This document shows positions 34,777 to 43,492 of a DNA stretch of 64,000 nucleotides, piece by piece (positions within the stretch are counted from its first letter, which is position 1; every line of letters begins with the position of its first letter). A program made the position numbers and the translations under genes. The DNA lies in NCBI GenBank assembly GCA_020721805.1, contig DYMB01000006.1, forward strand, positions 1 to 64,000. The letters run 5' to 3'. Below the pieces are notes generated by a model. It did not search any database. It saw only the letters and a program-made list of their open reading frames with translations, and had not been told where the DNA came from. The DNA is from Acetofilamentum sp. Its GTDB lineage: Bacteria; Hydrothermota; 32-111.

Positions 34777-35450
34777 TTCCCACCTCCCAAATATTTTCTT
34801 TCAATTCCAAGTATTATCTTAATTGAGGTAGCGATTATTCCAAGTTGAACTCCAATAAGTATTCCTCTCTGGGCAGCCATATTTGGATATTTCAATATCC
34901 ATTCGACCACATCGGGTAAACCTTTGTAAATGAACTCGCCAAGTGGAACCCTTCCTATGGTAACTATTCCAGCAGTGATCAAAAGCAATGTCGCATCAAA
35001 ACTTCTCGCTCTGAATGATCTGAAAGCAGCCGAAGCCATATAAAAGGCAAGTAGTGAGAATATAGTTGATTGCATCGGCATCTGCATATATAGATATGTA
35101 TACATTAAAGGAGTTGTATCTGTAGGTTTAACATTGTGAAAAATTTTCATCCAGAGTGTTGTAGGCATAAAGGCACCACCAAAGATACCAAGTAAGGCTG
35201 TTACAAAAAGTGAAACAAGGACTATTATCGAATACTGCCATCCTTCAACCTTTCTTTTTATTTTTGTGATATGAAGTTCAACGGTTGATTGAACGGCTAT
35301 AAGGTATGTAAAAGCGGAGACTATTATCAACCAATCAAGCATCATATTATAAAAACTTTTCGAAGCTGGATGGGGGATAAAAAATTGAAATATCAAAGCC
35401 ACACCGAATATCGCCGAAACCAAAAGTGGTAGAGTTCTTCTTATAAACAT
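34773..35450 (-). CDS. cassette B, gene 2: polytopic membrane protein
   Basis: 225 residues, paralogue of 31346, with about six membrane segments and the shared block ASAAFRSFRARSFDATLLLI followed by GRVPLGEF and AAQRGILIGVQLG. It is eight bases after gene 1 and overlaps gene 3 by four bases. Function unknown. Confidence 0.75.
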   Translation of the reverse strand: MFIRRTLPLLVSAIFGVALIFQFFIPHPASKSFYNMMLDWLIIVSAFTYLIAVQSTVELHITKIKRKVEGWQYSIIVLVSLFVTALLGIFGGAFMPTTLWMKIFHNVKPTDTTPLMYTYLYMQMPMQSTIFSLLAFYMASAAFRSFRARSFDATLLLITAGIVTIGRVPLGEFIYKGLPDVVEWILKYPNMAAQRGILIGVQLGIIATSIKIILGIERKYLGGGK

Positions 35451-35458
35451 ATCAACTC

Positions 35459-36667
35459 CTAACTTTTAAATATGAATCTTAAAAATTCCATAATGTTCTT
35501 TAAAATTGTTATGTTACCACCTGTAATCAAAGATATTATAAGAATCAAAAAATATAAGGTTAGTATTATTATGATCAAACCTTTAAAATAATCCTGTGCT
35601 TTTAAAGTTCCAAGTAAAAGAGGCTCTCTTGAAAGATAAGCACTTGCAGCATACAGTTCTTCCCCTATTATCGTATAATCACATGATGTTATAAAAAATG
35701 GAAGTTGCGTCACAGCATCAGTTCCAGCGATTTGAATCGCCCCTGTTGTATTACCAGCTTCAGCCATTATAAGCGATTCAGCCCAGAACATTCCGAGTAG
35801 AAGATTCGTAGCAGGTTTTTCTCTTGTCATTATTCCAGAAACCGCAGCAGCGTAACCGAATTGTGAATCAGTTAAAAAGAAAATATCATTATCGTTGTAA
35901 GCATCAGGTCTTCCAGCTTCAGAATATGATTCCTTTACAACCTCTTTCGCAACCGTCATAACTATAGGATCTCTGTTTGGAACTATAAGTTTTGTTTCAT
36001 ATTCCGCGATCTTTTTTGCTACAGGTCCAAGTATGTTTAAAGAGGCTATCGTTGCAATATCGGACATCGTCGAAGAACCTGGAACATAAAGAACAGGCCT
36101 TCCCATTTCGGTTGCCCTTCCAACAGCCTCATCGAGAGTGTCCAGTCCAGAAATTTTTCTTACGAAAAGTTCTTTGCCCTTTCTAACACTTTCCACAAGT
36201 AAAATTATCACTACCGTATAAATTATTATCATCAACAGAAGTATAGTTTTATCAGTTTTGAAAAGATCTGGTTTAGGGGAAATCGGTTGGTTTATAATGC
36301 ACTTCTCACTCTCTCCACCCATCGAATCAACAAATGAAATATAATATTCATATTTTTTATCTGAAAAGAGTCCCTCATCAACGATTTTAAAAGGAAACGA
36401 TTTAATTGTTTTTAACATCTTAAAATTTGAATCTCCAGACTCTTTTCTATAGAGTTTGAGCGTAAAATTTTTCCCATCAAACGGAAAATTACAAAAGACT
36501 TCAATCCTTGTTCCATCATCATTTCCAACATCCCTTACGATGAAATTTTTCAAAACTGTGGAATCAACGGGGGTAAATAGCTTCTGATCGGTTTGAGTTA
36601 AATTTTGTGAAAATATAAAGAAAAAGGAGAGAAGAATAAAAATGAAAAACAAAATTTTACTTTTCAT
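35459..36667 (-). CDS. cassette B, gene 1: DUF6754-like membrane protein
   Basis: 402 residues: signal peptide, fibronectin-III-like outside domain (NDDGTRIEVFCNFPF, LKLYRKESGDSNFKML, YEYYISFVDSMGGES), a membrane helix (TILLLMIIIYTVVIILLVES), the DUF6754-like cytoplasmic domain (DEAVGRATEMGRPVLYVPG, AEYETKLIVP, EAGRPDAYNDNDI, QFGYAA, GAIQIAGT, FFITSCDYTIIGEE) and a final helix. Paralogue of 31997, strongest in the cytoplasmic part. Confidence 0.78.
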   Translation of the reverse strand: MKSKILFFIFILLSFFFIFSQNLTQTDQKLFTPVDSTVLKNFIVRDVGNDDGTRIEVFCNFPFDGKNFTLKLYRKESGDSNFKMLKTIKSFPFKIVDEGLFSDKKYEYYISFVDSMGGESEKCIINQPISPKPDLFKTDKTILLLMIIIYTVVIILLVESVRKGKELFVRKISGLDTLDEAVGRATEMGRPVLYVPGSSTMSDIATIASLNILGPVAKKIAEYETKLIVPNRDPIVMTVAKEVVKESYSEAGRPDAYNDNDIFFLTDSQFGYAAAVSGIMTREKPATNLLLGMFWAESLIMAEAGNTTGAIQIAGTDAVTQLPFFITSCDYTIIGEELYAASAYLSREPLLLGTLKAQDYFKGLIIIILTLYFLILIISLITGGNITILKNIMEFLRFIFKS

Positions 36668-36678
36668 TTTACTCCCTT

Positions 36679-37803
36679 TTATTCTTCTATCAACTCAACA
36701 TTGGCTCTTGGAAGAATAATCTTTTTACCATCTTCAAATTCAAATTCAAGGACTCTAACATGTGCTTCGGTCTCTATCTTTTGAAGTTGTGATGGTAAAC
36801 CAACAACTCTTCCTATGGAACCAAAATATGGTTGTCTTATTATTCTAACAAGTGAGTTGATATCCATACCGAGTTGATCATGTTTCGCTTCTTCAAACTT
36901 TATATTAAGATCATCATAGGTTACTATAACTTCGGGTCTCATAACTCCAGCCCTTATCTGGGTAGCACCATTTATCGATGCTCTTTTACCATCATTTTTT
37001 GAAAGTATCTCAAAAGTTTTTTTTGCCATCGTCATCTTTCCAAAACCCTCTGTGATTATGAGTGTTATACCCTTCTCTTCATGTCCTGTTATTGCAACAC
37101 CGATCTCCTCACCAAGAAAATCCTTTAAATCTTTATCATCTATACCACCAACAACAATACCTATAACCTGTTTTTTAACGCATTCTTCCAAAATTTCACT
37201 TGTAATCAGAGAACCGCCTATAACTATTTTCCCTTTCAGGTCATCCGTTATATCCTCTTTTGTTAAAACATAGTCTGGAGATTTTGCAACAAGTTTCAAT
37301 TCACCTTTAGCCTCACCTCCTATACCGAATATACCCTGTATGAAAGTCGCAGGTGTTTGCACAACTATTCCTTCATTAGCGATCACTTCAACAACTTTAC
37401 CATTTACATATGCATCTATTTCAACCTTTTTGGGAGGTTTTCTAAGAGTAAGCATACCTGTTATATCTGAATAATTTTCAACAGTTCCATCTATGGGTGA
37501 AATGACCGTTGTTTTAAACAATCCAAAAAATCCTTTCGATTCTGCTATGATCTGATCCTTTTTGATAGGATCACCGATTGAAACTTTTAAAAATGAGAGT
37601 GCCTCTTTTGGTGGGACACCCAGTTTTCCAGCAAGATTAAGTCTTTCAACATCTCCTGGCAGTAGAGTCCTTGCAACTATATCATCGGCTTTTACAAAAT
37701 CTCCCATCTTAACAAGAACCTCACCTTTTAAAGGCAATCTTCTCTCTTTTTTTAAGATCGCTTTTTCAGTCACTTTCAAACCTGGCGTATATGAATGAGC
37801 CAT
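36679..37803 (-). CDS. barrel-sandwich/KOW domain protein
   Basis: 374 residues without membrane segments. Residues 1-125 contain two hybrid-motif half-barrels (KGEVLVKMGDFVKADDIVAR and VSIGDPIKKDQIIAESKG) of the barrel-sandwich type seen in RnfC, biotinyl/lipoyl and RNA polymerase domains. The middle (GKIVIGGSLITSEILEECV, VGGIDDKDLKDFLGEEIGVAITGHE) looks alpha/beta. The end (FGSIGRVVGLPSQLQ, IILPRANVELIE) is KOW-like. It lies between the MutL-like ATPase and cassette B with about ten bases either side and probably links the two. Function unknown. Confidence 0.6.
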   Translation of the reverse strand: MAHSYTPGLKVTEKAILKKERRLPLKGEVLVKMGDFVKADDIVARTLLPGDVERLNLAGKLGVPPKEALSFLKVSIGDPIKKDQIIAESKGFFGLFKTTVISPIDGTVENYSDITGMLTLRKPPKKVEIDAYVNGKVVEVIANEGIVVQTPATFIQGIFGIGGEAKGELKLVAKSPDYVLTKEDITDDLKGKIVIGGSLITSEILEECVKKQVIGIVVGGIDDKDLKDFLGEEIGVAITGHEEKGITLIITEGFGKMTMAKKTFEILSKNDGKRASINGATQIRAGVMRPEVIVTYDDLNIKFEEAKHDQLGMDINSLVRIIRQPYFGSIGRVVGLPSQLQKIETEAHVRVLEFEFEDGKKIILPRANVELIEE

Positions 37804-37813
37804 AATTCCTCCA

Positions 37814-39607
37814 TTATTTTTCAGGATATACTTTCAGTTCCTTCATCCACTTTGATAATTTTTCAACTCTATCCTTATCGTTTTCAGGTAGTATGAAGGG
37901 TCTTCTTCCTCTGGTATCAACAATAACTCCAACAACACCACCTTCAAGTTCAGTTTCTATCTCCTTTCCTCGTCCGATCCCCATATCAAGTCCTTTTGCT
38001 GGTGTTATTACCGCCTTAACTTTTTGATTCAAACCAAGAGGAATTATATTCATTTCTCCAAAATTGAACCTGTATTCATTCCCATCAAATTTTATTCTAA
38101 CAGCTTCCTGTCCCTCTTTTATATTCCCTATAGGTGCAACACATGAACCAAGTCTTATCAAACAATCTTTTTCAAAAACCTCTGTAGCAGCCTTTTCATG
38201 AACTGTTGACAGAACACCGAGTTGAGGCATCATAAATATTGAATCCACTGTAAGCATTGTTACACCTTCAGGTAAGAATGCATCTATCATCATAATCGCT
38301 GATTGAACCCTTCTGGGTGCATGAGAAAGAACCCCACCTGAACCAACAACGAGATTTAAAGTTAACATATTTACAAGAGTTTCACCGGTGCTCGTTTGAT
38401 CGAAAGCGTCTGAAATCGTCCTCTCCTTTTGAACACCTTTTAAACCGACAGCCATAGTCTTATGTTGTTCGAGAGCAAGTCTTAGAGCCTCTCTTGATAT
38501 CGCCTGTTCTATCTGAAGCTCATCCACGGTTGAAGGTATGGTTGTTGGTCTTATCATTTTATTTCTAATTCTGTTTCTTAAATCTTTTTCATCCATATGA
38601 AATGGAACCCATCTCATTATATTTTTCAATCCGGCTTCCTTTACAACATTTGAAATGGAATAACTCATTCCTAAATTTGCTGAAACTGTTCTGTTGAAAG
38701 TATTTTGAAAATATGAGAACACATCGGTTGTAGCTCCTCCTATATCAACACCAAGAACTTCTATTTTGTCCCTCTTTCCTATCGTTTCTATCAAAAGTCC
38801 AACGGCACCGGGAGTGGGCATTATCGGAACATCAGTCATATCCATCAATTTTCTGTATCCTGGAGCCTGCGCCATAACATGTTCCATAAAAAGATCGTGT
38901 ATTTTATCTCTCGCAGGTTTCAAATTCTCTTTTTCAAGAGTTGGTCTTAAATTTTCAACAACATAAAGAGCGGTCTTTTTTTCAAGTCTTTCCGTTATCT
39001 CGTTGACGGCTTTATTATTTCCAGCATAGATGACTGGCAATTTGTATCCCACACCGAATCTTGGTTTTGGATCGGCAGCCTGTATTATCTCTGCAAGTTG
39101 AACGACATGAGTTATTGTTCCACCATCGGTCCCGCCTGAAAGAAGTATCATATCGGGTCTTAAAGTCCTTATTCTTTTTATCCTTTCATGGTCAAGTCTT
39201 TTATCATTTGTGGCTATAACATCCATAACAATTGAACCTGCACCCAAAGCCGCCCTTGCGGCTGATTCGGCTGACATTTTATCAACTACACCGGCAACCA
39301 TCATCTGTAAACCACCTCCAGCAGACGATGTTGATATGTAAAGATCCACTCCATCTCCTTCGGGGTTTATTCTTTTTATTATTTTATCATTATCAAGAAT
39401 CTTTATATTGGCAAGTTCTTCAACCTCTCTTATAGCGTTCAAAACACCTTTTGTCACATCCTCGTATGGAGCCTCAACGGTTGTAGGTGCTTCCCCTCTT
39501 ACGATCAAACGATATTCATTTTCCCTTTTCTCTATAAGTATAGCCTTTGTTGTTGTGGAACCACAATCGGTTGCAAGAATCCTTGTAATTTGATCCTTCC
39601 GTTTCAT
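37814..39607 (-). CDS. MutL-like ASKHA ATPase (glutamate mutase L family)
   Basis: The N-terminus ILATDCGSTTTKAILIEKR is the phosphate-1 loop of the actin/Hsp70/sugar-kinase fold. STSSAGGGLQMMVAGVV, LSGGTDGG, YAGNNKAVNEI and VLGVDIGGATTDVFSYF follow in the order seen in the glutamate-mutase MutL family. MutL of clostridial glutamate mutase is thought to help reactivate the B12 enzyme, but no mutase subunit is in this window. With its position before the membrane cassettes it more likely serves them. 597 residues, intact. Confidence 0.85.
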   Translation of the reverse strand: MKRKDQITRILATDCGSTTTKAILIEKRENEYRLIVRGEAPTTVEAPYEDVTKGVLNAIREVEELANIKILDNDKIIKRINPEGDGVDLYISTSSAGGGLQMMVAGVVDKMSAESAARAALGAGSIVMDVIATNDKRLDHERIKRIRTLRPDMILLSGGTDGGTITHVVQLAEIIQAADPKPRFGVGYKLPVIYAGNNKAVNEITERLEKKTALYVVENLRPTLEKENLKPARDKIHDLFMEHVMAQAPGYRKLMDMTDVPIMPTPGAVGLLIETIGKRDKIEVLGVDIGGATTDVFSYFQNTFNRTVSANLGMSYSISNVVKEAGLKNIMRWVPFHMDEKDLRNRIRNKMIRPTTIPSTVDELQIEQAISREALRLALEQHKTMAVGLKGVQKERTISDAFDQTSTGETLVNMLTLNLVVGSGGVLSHAPRRVQSAIMMIDAFLPEGVTMLTVDSIFMMPQLGVLSTVHEKAATEVFEKDCLIRLGSCVAPIGNIKEGQEAVRIKFDGNEYRFNFGEMNIIPLGLNQKVKAVITPAKGLDMGIGRGKEIETELEGGVVGVIVDTRGRRPFILPENDKDRVEKLSKWMKELKVYPEK

Positions 39608-39945
39608 TCATCCTCCTTAAGATTCTTCTTTTTACTCTTTTTAGCATTTTCAAAATCTTCAATAAATGAAATCAATTTTTCAACAGATTCTCTCTCTTCA
39701 AAAATAAGTGATGCCTCCCTGTATTCTTTTATATTGAAAAAAGTGAGAACGATCGGTTCAAGGAAAATCATAATCTGAGAACTTATAAAATTCATAGGTT
39801 TTATAGTTTCAAGAAACATTACCGCTGGAGCTGTTAATCCTCTGTTAACTATATTTTCTGCGATTTTCTTTAATATCCCTTCTTTCCTTTCACCTGATAT
39901 CTCTTTTGCAGCAACAGGTTTAAAATCGTTATTTTGATTGTCCAT
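39604..39945 (-). CDS. small conserved-looking protein, unknown
   Basis: 113 residues. The central block NRGLTAPAVMFLETIKPMNF followed by QIMIFLEPIVLTFFNI is amphipathic and could lie on a membrane; the ends are charged (start AAKEISGERKEGILKK, end KNAKKSKKKN-like with Lys). No family recognised. It overlaps gcvPB upstream by 17 bases and the MutL-like gene downstream by four, so it is clearly part of the operon and may be an accessory subunit. Confidence 0.6.
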   Translation of the reverse strand: MDNQNNDFKPVAAKEISGERKEGILKKIAENIVNRGLTAPAVMFLETIKPMNFISSQIMIFLEPIVLTFFNIKEYREASLIFEERESVEKLISFIEDFENAKKSKKKNLKEDE

Positions 39946-41380
39946 AATAATTTACATCGAGTTTTTTCAAAGCATATATATCATCAGGCCTTGATACGGG
40001 AGTATTTACGGGAGAATTTTTGACTTTCTCCGGTTTATTCTTAGCCTCATCATTTATTCTGATCATAGCATCTATAAAACTATCCAGTGTTTTCTTTGAT
40101 TCGGTTTCAGTCGGTTCTATCATCATCGCCTCAGAAACTATAAGAGGAAAATAAACTGTTGGAGCATGAAAACCATAATCAAGTAATCTTTTTGCTATAT
40201 CAAGTGTTGTTACATTATACTCCTTTTTATATTTTCTTCCACTGAAAACAACCTCATGCATTGTTTCAGTTTTATATGGAAGTTCATAATAGTTTTCAAG
40301 TTTTTTCTTTATATAGTTGGCATTGATTATCGCCATCTGGCTCGCTTCCTTCAATCCATCTTTCCCCATAACTTTTATGTAAGCCCATGCTCTTATCATT
40401 ATGTTAACATTCCCATAAAATGAATGCAATGAACCTATCGAATTTGAAGGATAATCAAGAAAATATTTACCATCTTTGAATCCAACAACATATGGAGGTA
40501 GAAAATCTTTTAATTTTTCAACAACAGCTATCGCACCAGCCCCAGGACCACCTCCACCATGTGGTGTTGAAAATGTTTTGTGAAGATTTATATGGAGAAT
40601 ATCAAAACCTATTTTACCGGGTTTTACTAAACCCATAAGTGCATTAAGGTTCGCTCCATCCATATAGATCAAGCCACCATTTTTATGAACTATTTGAGAT
40701 ATTTCTTCAATCTTACTTTCAAAAATCCCAAGAGTATTTGGATTGGTTAGCATAATTCCAGCGGTGTCGGAATCCATTTTGTTTTTCAGATCCTCAATAT
40801 CTATCTCTCCATTTTCATCTGATTTTAACTCCACTGTTTTAAAACCTGCAAGAGTTGCTGATGCTGGATTGGTTCCATGAGCGGAATCAGGTATCAACAT
40901 TTTCTTCCTGTTCTCACCTTTACTTCTTAAATAATCCCTTATTATCAACATACCTGCAAATTCACCATGTGCACCGGCAACCGGTTGTAATGAGATTCCT
41001 GAAAACCCTGTTATCCTTAAAAGCATCTCTTGTAATTCATACATTATTTCAAGCATACCCTGAACATCTTCCTCATCCTGATAAGGATGCAAATTTGTGA
41101 AACCCGGTTCCTGTGCTATATCCTCATTTATAACTGGATTATATTTCATAGTACAGGAACCTAAAGGATAAAACCCTTTTTGAAGATGGTGATTCTTCAA
41201 TGAGAGATGGATAAAATGTCTTAAAAGATCTATTTCTGAAACAACAGGTAAAGAGAGATTCTCATCTCTTCTATTTTCATTTTTTAAACATTCTTTTAAT
41301 GAAATTGGAAAATTGTTTTCTGGAAGAGAGACTATGTTTGAATCTTCATCTGAAAGATTAAAAATCAATCTATCATACAT
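39929..41380 (-). CDS. gcvPB: glycine dehydrogenase (decarboxylating), subunit 2
   Basis: The PLP-dependent P-protein of glycine cleavage in its two-subunit form. The subunit 2 start FYPLGSCTMKYNP is followed by AGAHGEFAGMLIIRDY, DSAHGTNPASATLAGF, and the PLP lysine block HINLHKTFSTPHGGGGPGAG. 483 residues is normal. gcvPA, gcvH and gcvT are not in the window. It opens the long run that also contains lipoate ligase. A consensus-like promoter lies 40 bases upstream. Confidence 0.95.
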   Translation of the reverse strand: MYDRLIFNLSDEDSNIVSLPENNFPISLKECLKNENRRDENLSLPVVSEIDLLRHFIHLSLKNHHLQKGFYPLGSCTMKYNPVINEDIAQEPGFTNLHPYQDEEDVQGMLEIMYELQEMLLRITGFSGISLQPVAGAHGEFAGMLIIRDYLRSKGENRKKMLIPDSAHGTNPASATLAGFKTVELKSDENGEIDIEDLKNKMDSDTAGIMLTNPNTLGIFESKIEEISQIVHKNGGLIYMDGANLNALMGLVKPGKIGFDILHINLHKTFSTPHGGGGPGAGAIAVVEKLKDFLPPYVVGFKDGKYFLDYPSNSIGSLHSFYGNVNIMIRAWAYIKVMGKDGLKEASQMAIINANYIKKKLENYYELPYKTETMHEVVFSGRKYKKEYNVTTLDIAKRLLDYGFHAPTVYFPLIVSEAMMIEPTETESKKTLDSFIDAMIRINDEAKNKPEKVKNSPVNTPVSRPDDIYALKKLDVNYYGQSK

Positions 41381-41419
41381 TTTAAACTCCTTGAATTTTT
41401 AACCAATATTTAATAGATT

Positions 41420-41448
41420 ATTTTATATTATTATAGTTTTTATGTCAA
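41420..41448 (-). promoter_or_regulatory. promoter of the gcvPB run
   Basis: TTGACA (41443-41448) and TAAAAT (41420-41425) are 17 bases apart on the minus strand, just after the terminator of the protease gene. It is the only clear promoter before the run of closely packed genes ending at tonB. Confidence 0.7.
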
Positions 41449-41467
41449 CTATAAATCTTTATTTAAA

Positions 41468-41497
41468 AGAAACGTCCTCCTTAAAGGAGGACGTTTA
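41468..41497 (-). terminator. terminator of the subtilisin gene
   Basis: On the minus strand AAACGTCCTCC-TTTA-AGGAGGACGTTT forms an eleven-to-twelve pair hairpin followed by CTTTT. It lies 24 bases after the protease stop. The T run is short, but the stem is very stable for this AT-rich DNA. Confidence 0.8.
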
Positions 41498-41520
41498 GGG
41501 AGGGGTTGAGAAAGATAGAA

Positions 41521-43434
41521 TTAGGGAATTATCATTACCTTTTTAATACTCTTTTCAAAACCTGTTTGAAGTATTACAAGATATAAGCCTGGTGAGACTT
41601 TATTACCATTCGGATTAACATTTGACGAATATGAAGAACTTTTTACGGAAGTAACTCCATTCCATATGAATCCATCGTTATATATTCCGGGAAGAACATC
41701 ATCTTTAGAATCGGTATAGACGAGTTTACCATCAAGTGTGTATATATACAAAATGAGTCTTGTTACTTTTCTTTTTATTTCAAATGGAAATTTTAAATTA
41801 CCATTTTTAAGAGAATATGGATTTGGATAGGGAGAAAGAAGTCTGTTTGAAACTATTTCAAAAATTTCCTGTGTATCCTTATACATAATAGCTTTATAAA
41901 AATCAGGCACCCCATAACCAACGGTTTGATTTGGATATTTAGAAAAATATGTTGTATCTGGTATCAAAGAAATAAAAGGCTTTTTAGCTGTTTTTGTTAA
42001 GGATTCGATAACATCCTGTGGAGTCCAATCTGGATGAGCCTGTAAAACAAGTGCACACCCTGCACTCACAAGTGCTGTTGAGCCACTAGTTCCAAGAATG
42101 TAGTTGAAAGAGTTTGAACTATCGGAAACGGTGTATGGCCACTCAGCAAGCGCACATACTTCAGGTTTAAACCTTTGAATCGTAGAATCAAGATAAACAT
42201 CATATGTTGGACCTGTCACAGAATAATGAGAATATACCATAGAATCATCAACACCTCCAACGGTTAAAACATAATTACCATCAGCAGGCGCTATTATCGA
42301 TGTATCGGCACGATCTATTCCAACATTTTTAATATTACCGATAGCGTTAACAACAAGTATTCCCATATCTCTTGCGGCTATATTTGCAACTTTTGTTATT
42401 TTTGTTGAATCACCTGTCATCACCGAGTAAGGATACCAATCCTTGTAACCGAGTGAACTTGAAATTATATCGGCACCAAGGGAATCAGCCCACTGCACAG
42501 CGCTTATCCAATTATCTTCCTCTGATACCATTTCAGAATCGGCTATTTCAGTCTTAGCGATAATATAGGATGCTCCAAAAGCAGGAGAAATAAGTTCTCC
42601 AGAGTAATATGATGCCATAAGACCAAGCATCTTGGTACCGTGACTTAACTGATTAACCTCATCGGGTGTACCACCGGAAACTATTCCAGCAAAATCTCTT
42701 TTTTCGATAAAATCATACGATGTTAAAATATCAACATCTTTCAACGCTCTATGGATGGGAATATTTTTATATACAAAAGTTGTTTCGTAGGGTGTGCTTG
42801 AAGAATCGATAACCATAGTTGAATCTTTTAACATTAAAACACCTGTATCAAAAAGAGCGATCAAAACTCCCCTACCCGTGTATCCCTTATTATGTAATGT
42901 GTTTATGTTCAACATCTTTATCTGATTGAATGAATAATCTCCATAGTTATATAGATCATCATCTTTTGTTTCATTTTTACTTTTCTTTTCAATAACTTTT
43001 TTAACTATATAATCCTTCTTTTTCCTCATAATGGCAACAGGTGAAATAGATTTTACAAAATGTAATTTAGAAATTTTTTCTATATCATCCCTAGAAGCAT
43101 AGATCGTTACACCGTTCAACCATTTTGAAACATTTACAATTTTAAATCCCTGTTCTTCAAGAACGGAAATATATTTTTTATTCACTGGAAGATCGAAATA
43201 TGTTGCAACAGGCAGATTTTTGTTTCTTCTTCTTTCTTTTGATCTTTCGGAAATATATGTTGGGTTGTTTTTAAAAAAGTTAAGTATTTCAGATTTGTTT
43301 GTAAACCCCTTATCCTTAAAGATTACCCAAACTTTCAAGGTGTTTCCATCTAACATTTTTTCAAATCCAGTGGCTGAAAATAAAAAGATTGAAATTATAA
43401 AAAGTGATAAAAATATTAAGGAAATTTTTTTCAT
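41521..43434 (-). CDS. secreted subtilisin-like (S8) protease with sorting tail
   Basis: Signal peptide (MKKISLIFLSLFIISIFLF), a propeptide-like region (about 30-150), then the S8 catalytic domain with Asp in LIALFDTGVL, His in QLSHGTKMLGL and Ser in LGTSGSTALVSAG. The Ser block differs from the usual GTSMAxP by having GST. The last 90 residues (SPYPNPYSLKNGNLKFPFEI, then LYIYTLDGKLV, PGLYLVILQTG) are a FlgD/type-IX-like C-terminal domain. It has its own promoter and terminator, so it is a single-gene unit. Confidence 0.92.
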   Translation of the reverse strand: MKKISLIFLSLFIISIFLFSATGFEKMLDGNTLKVWVIFKDKGFTNKSEILNFFKNNPTYISERSKERRRNKNLPVATYFDLPVNKKYISVLEEQGFKIVNVSKWLNGVTIYASRDDIEKISKLHFVKSISPVAIMRKKKDYIVKKVIEKKSKNETKDDDLYNYGDYSFNQIKMLNINTLHNKGYTGRGVLIALFDTGVLMLKDSTMVIDSSSTPYETTFVYKNIPIHRALKDVDILTSYDFIEKRDFAGIVSGGTPDEVNQLSHGTKMLGLMASYYSGELISPAFGASYIIAKTEIADSEMVSEEDNWISAVQWADSLGADIISSSLGYKDWYPYSVMTGDSTKITKVANIAARDMGILVVNAIGNIKNVGIDRADTSIIAPADGNYVLTVGGVDDSMVYSHYSVTGPTYDVYLDSTIQRFKPEVCALAEWPYTVSDSSNSFNYILGTSGSTALVSAGCALVLQAHPDWTPQDVIESLTKTAKKPFISLIPDTTYFSKYPNQTVGYGVPDFYKAIMYKDTQEIFEIVSNRLLSPYPNPYSLKNGNLKFPFEIKRKVTRLILYIYTLDGKLVYTDSKDDVLPGIYNDGFIWNGVTSVKSSSYSSNVNPNGNKVSPGLYLVILQTGFEKSIKKVMIIP

Positions 43435-43457
43435 CCTCTTCTCCTTATATAGTAAAG

Positions 43458-43486
43458 ATCATAACAGAAGATTGATACTTTTTCAA
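43458..43486 (-). promoter_or_regulatory. promoter of the subtilisin gene
   Basis: TTGAAA (43481-43486) and TATGAT (43458-43463) are 17 bases apart on the minus strand, between the rseP stop and the protease ATG, with GGAG seven bases before the ATG. I see no terminator between rseP and this promoter. Confidence 0.65.
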
Positions 43487-43492
43487 GTAAAA

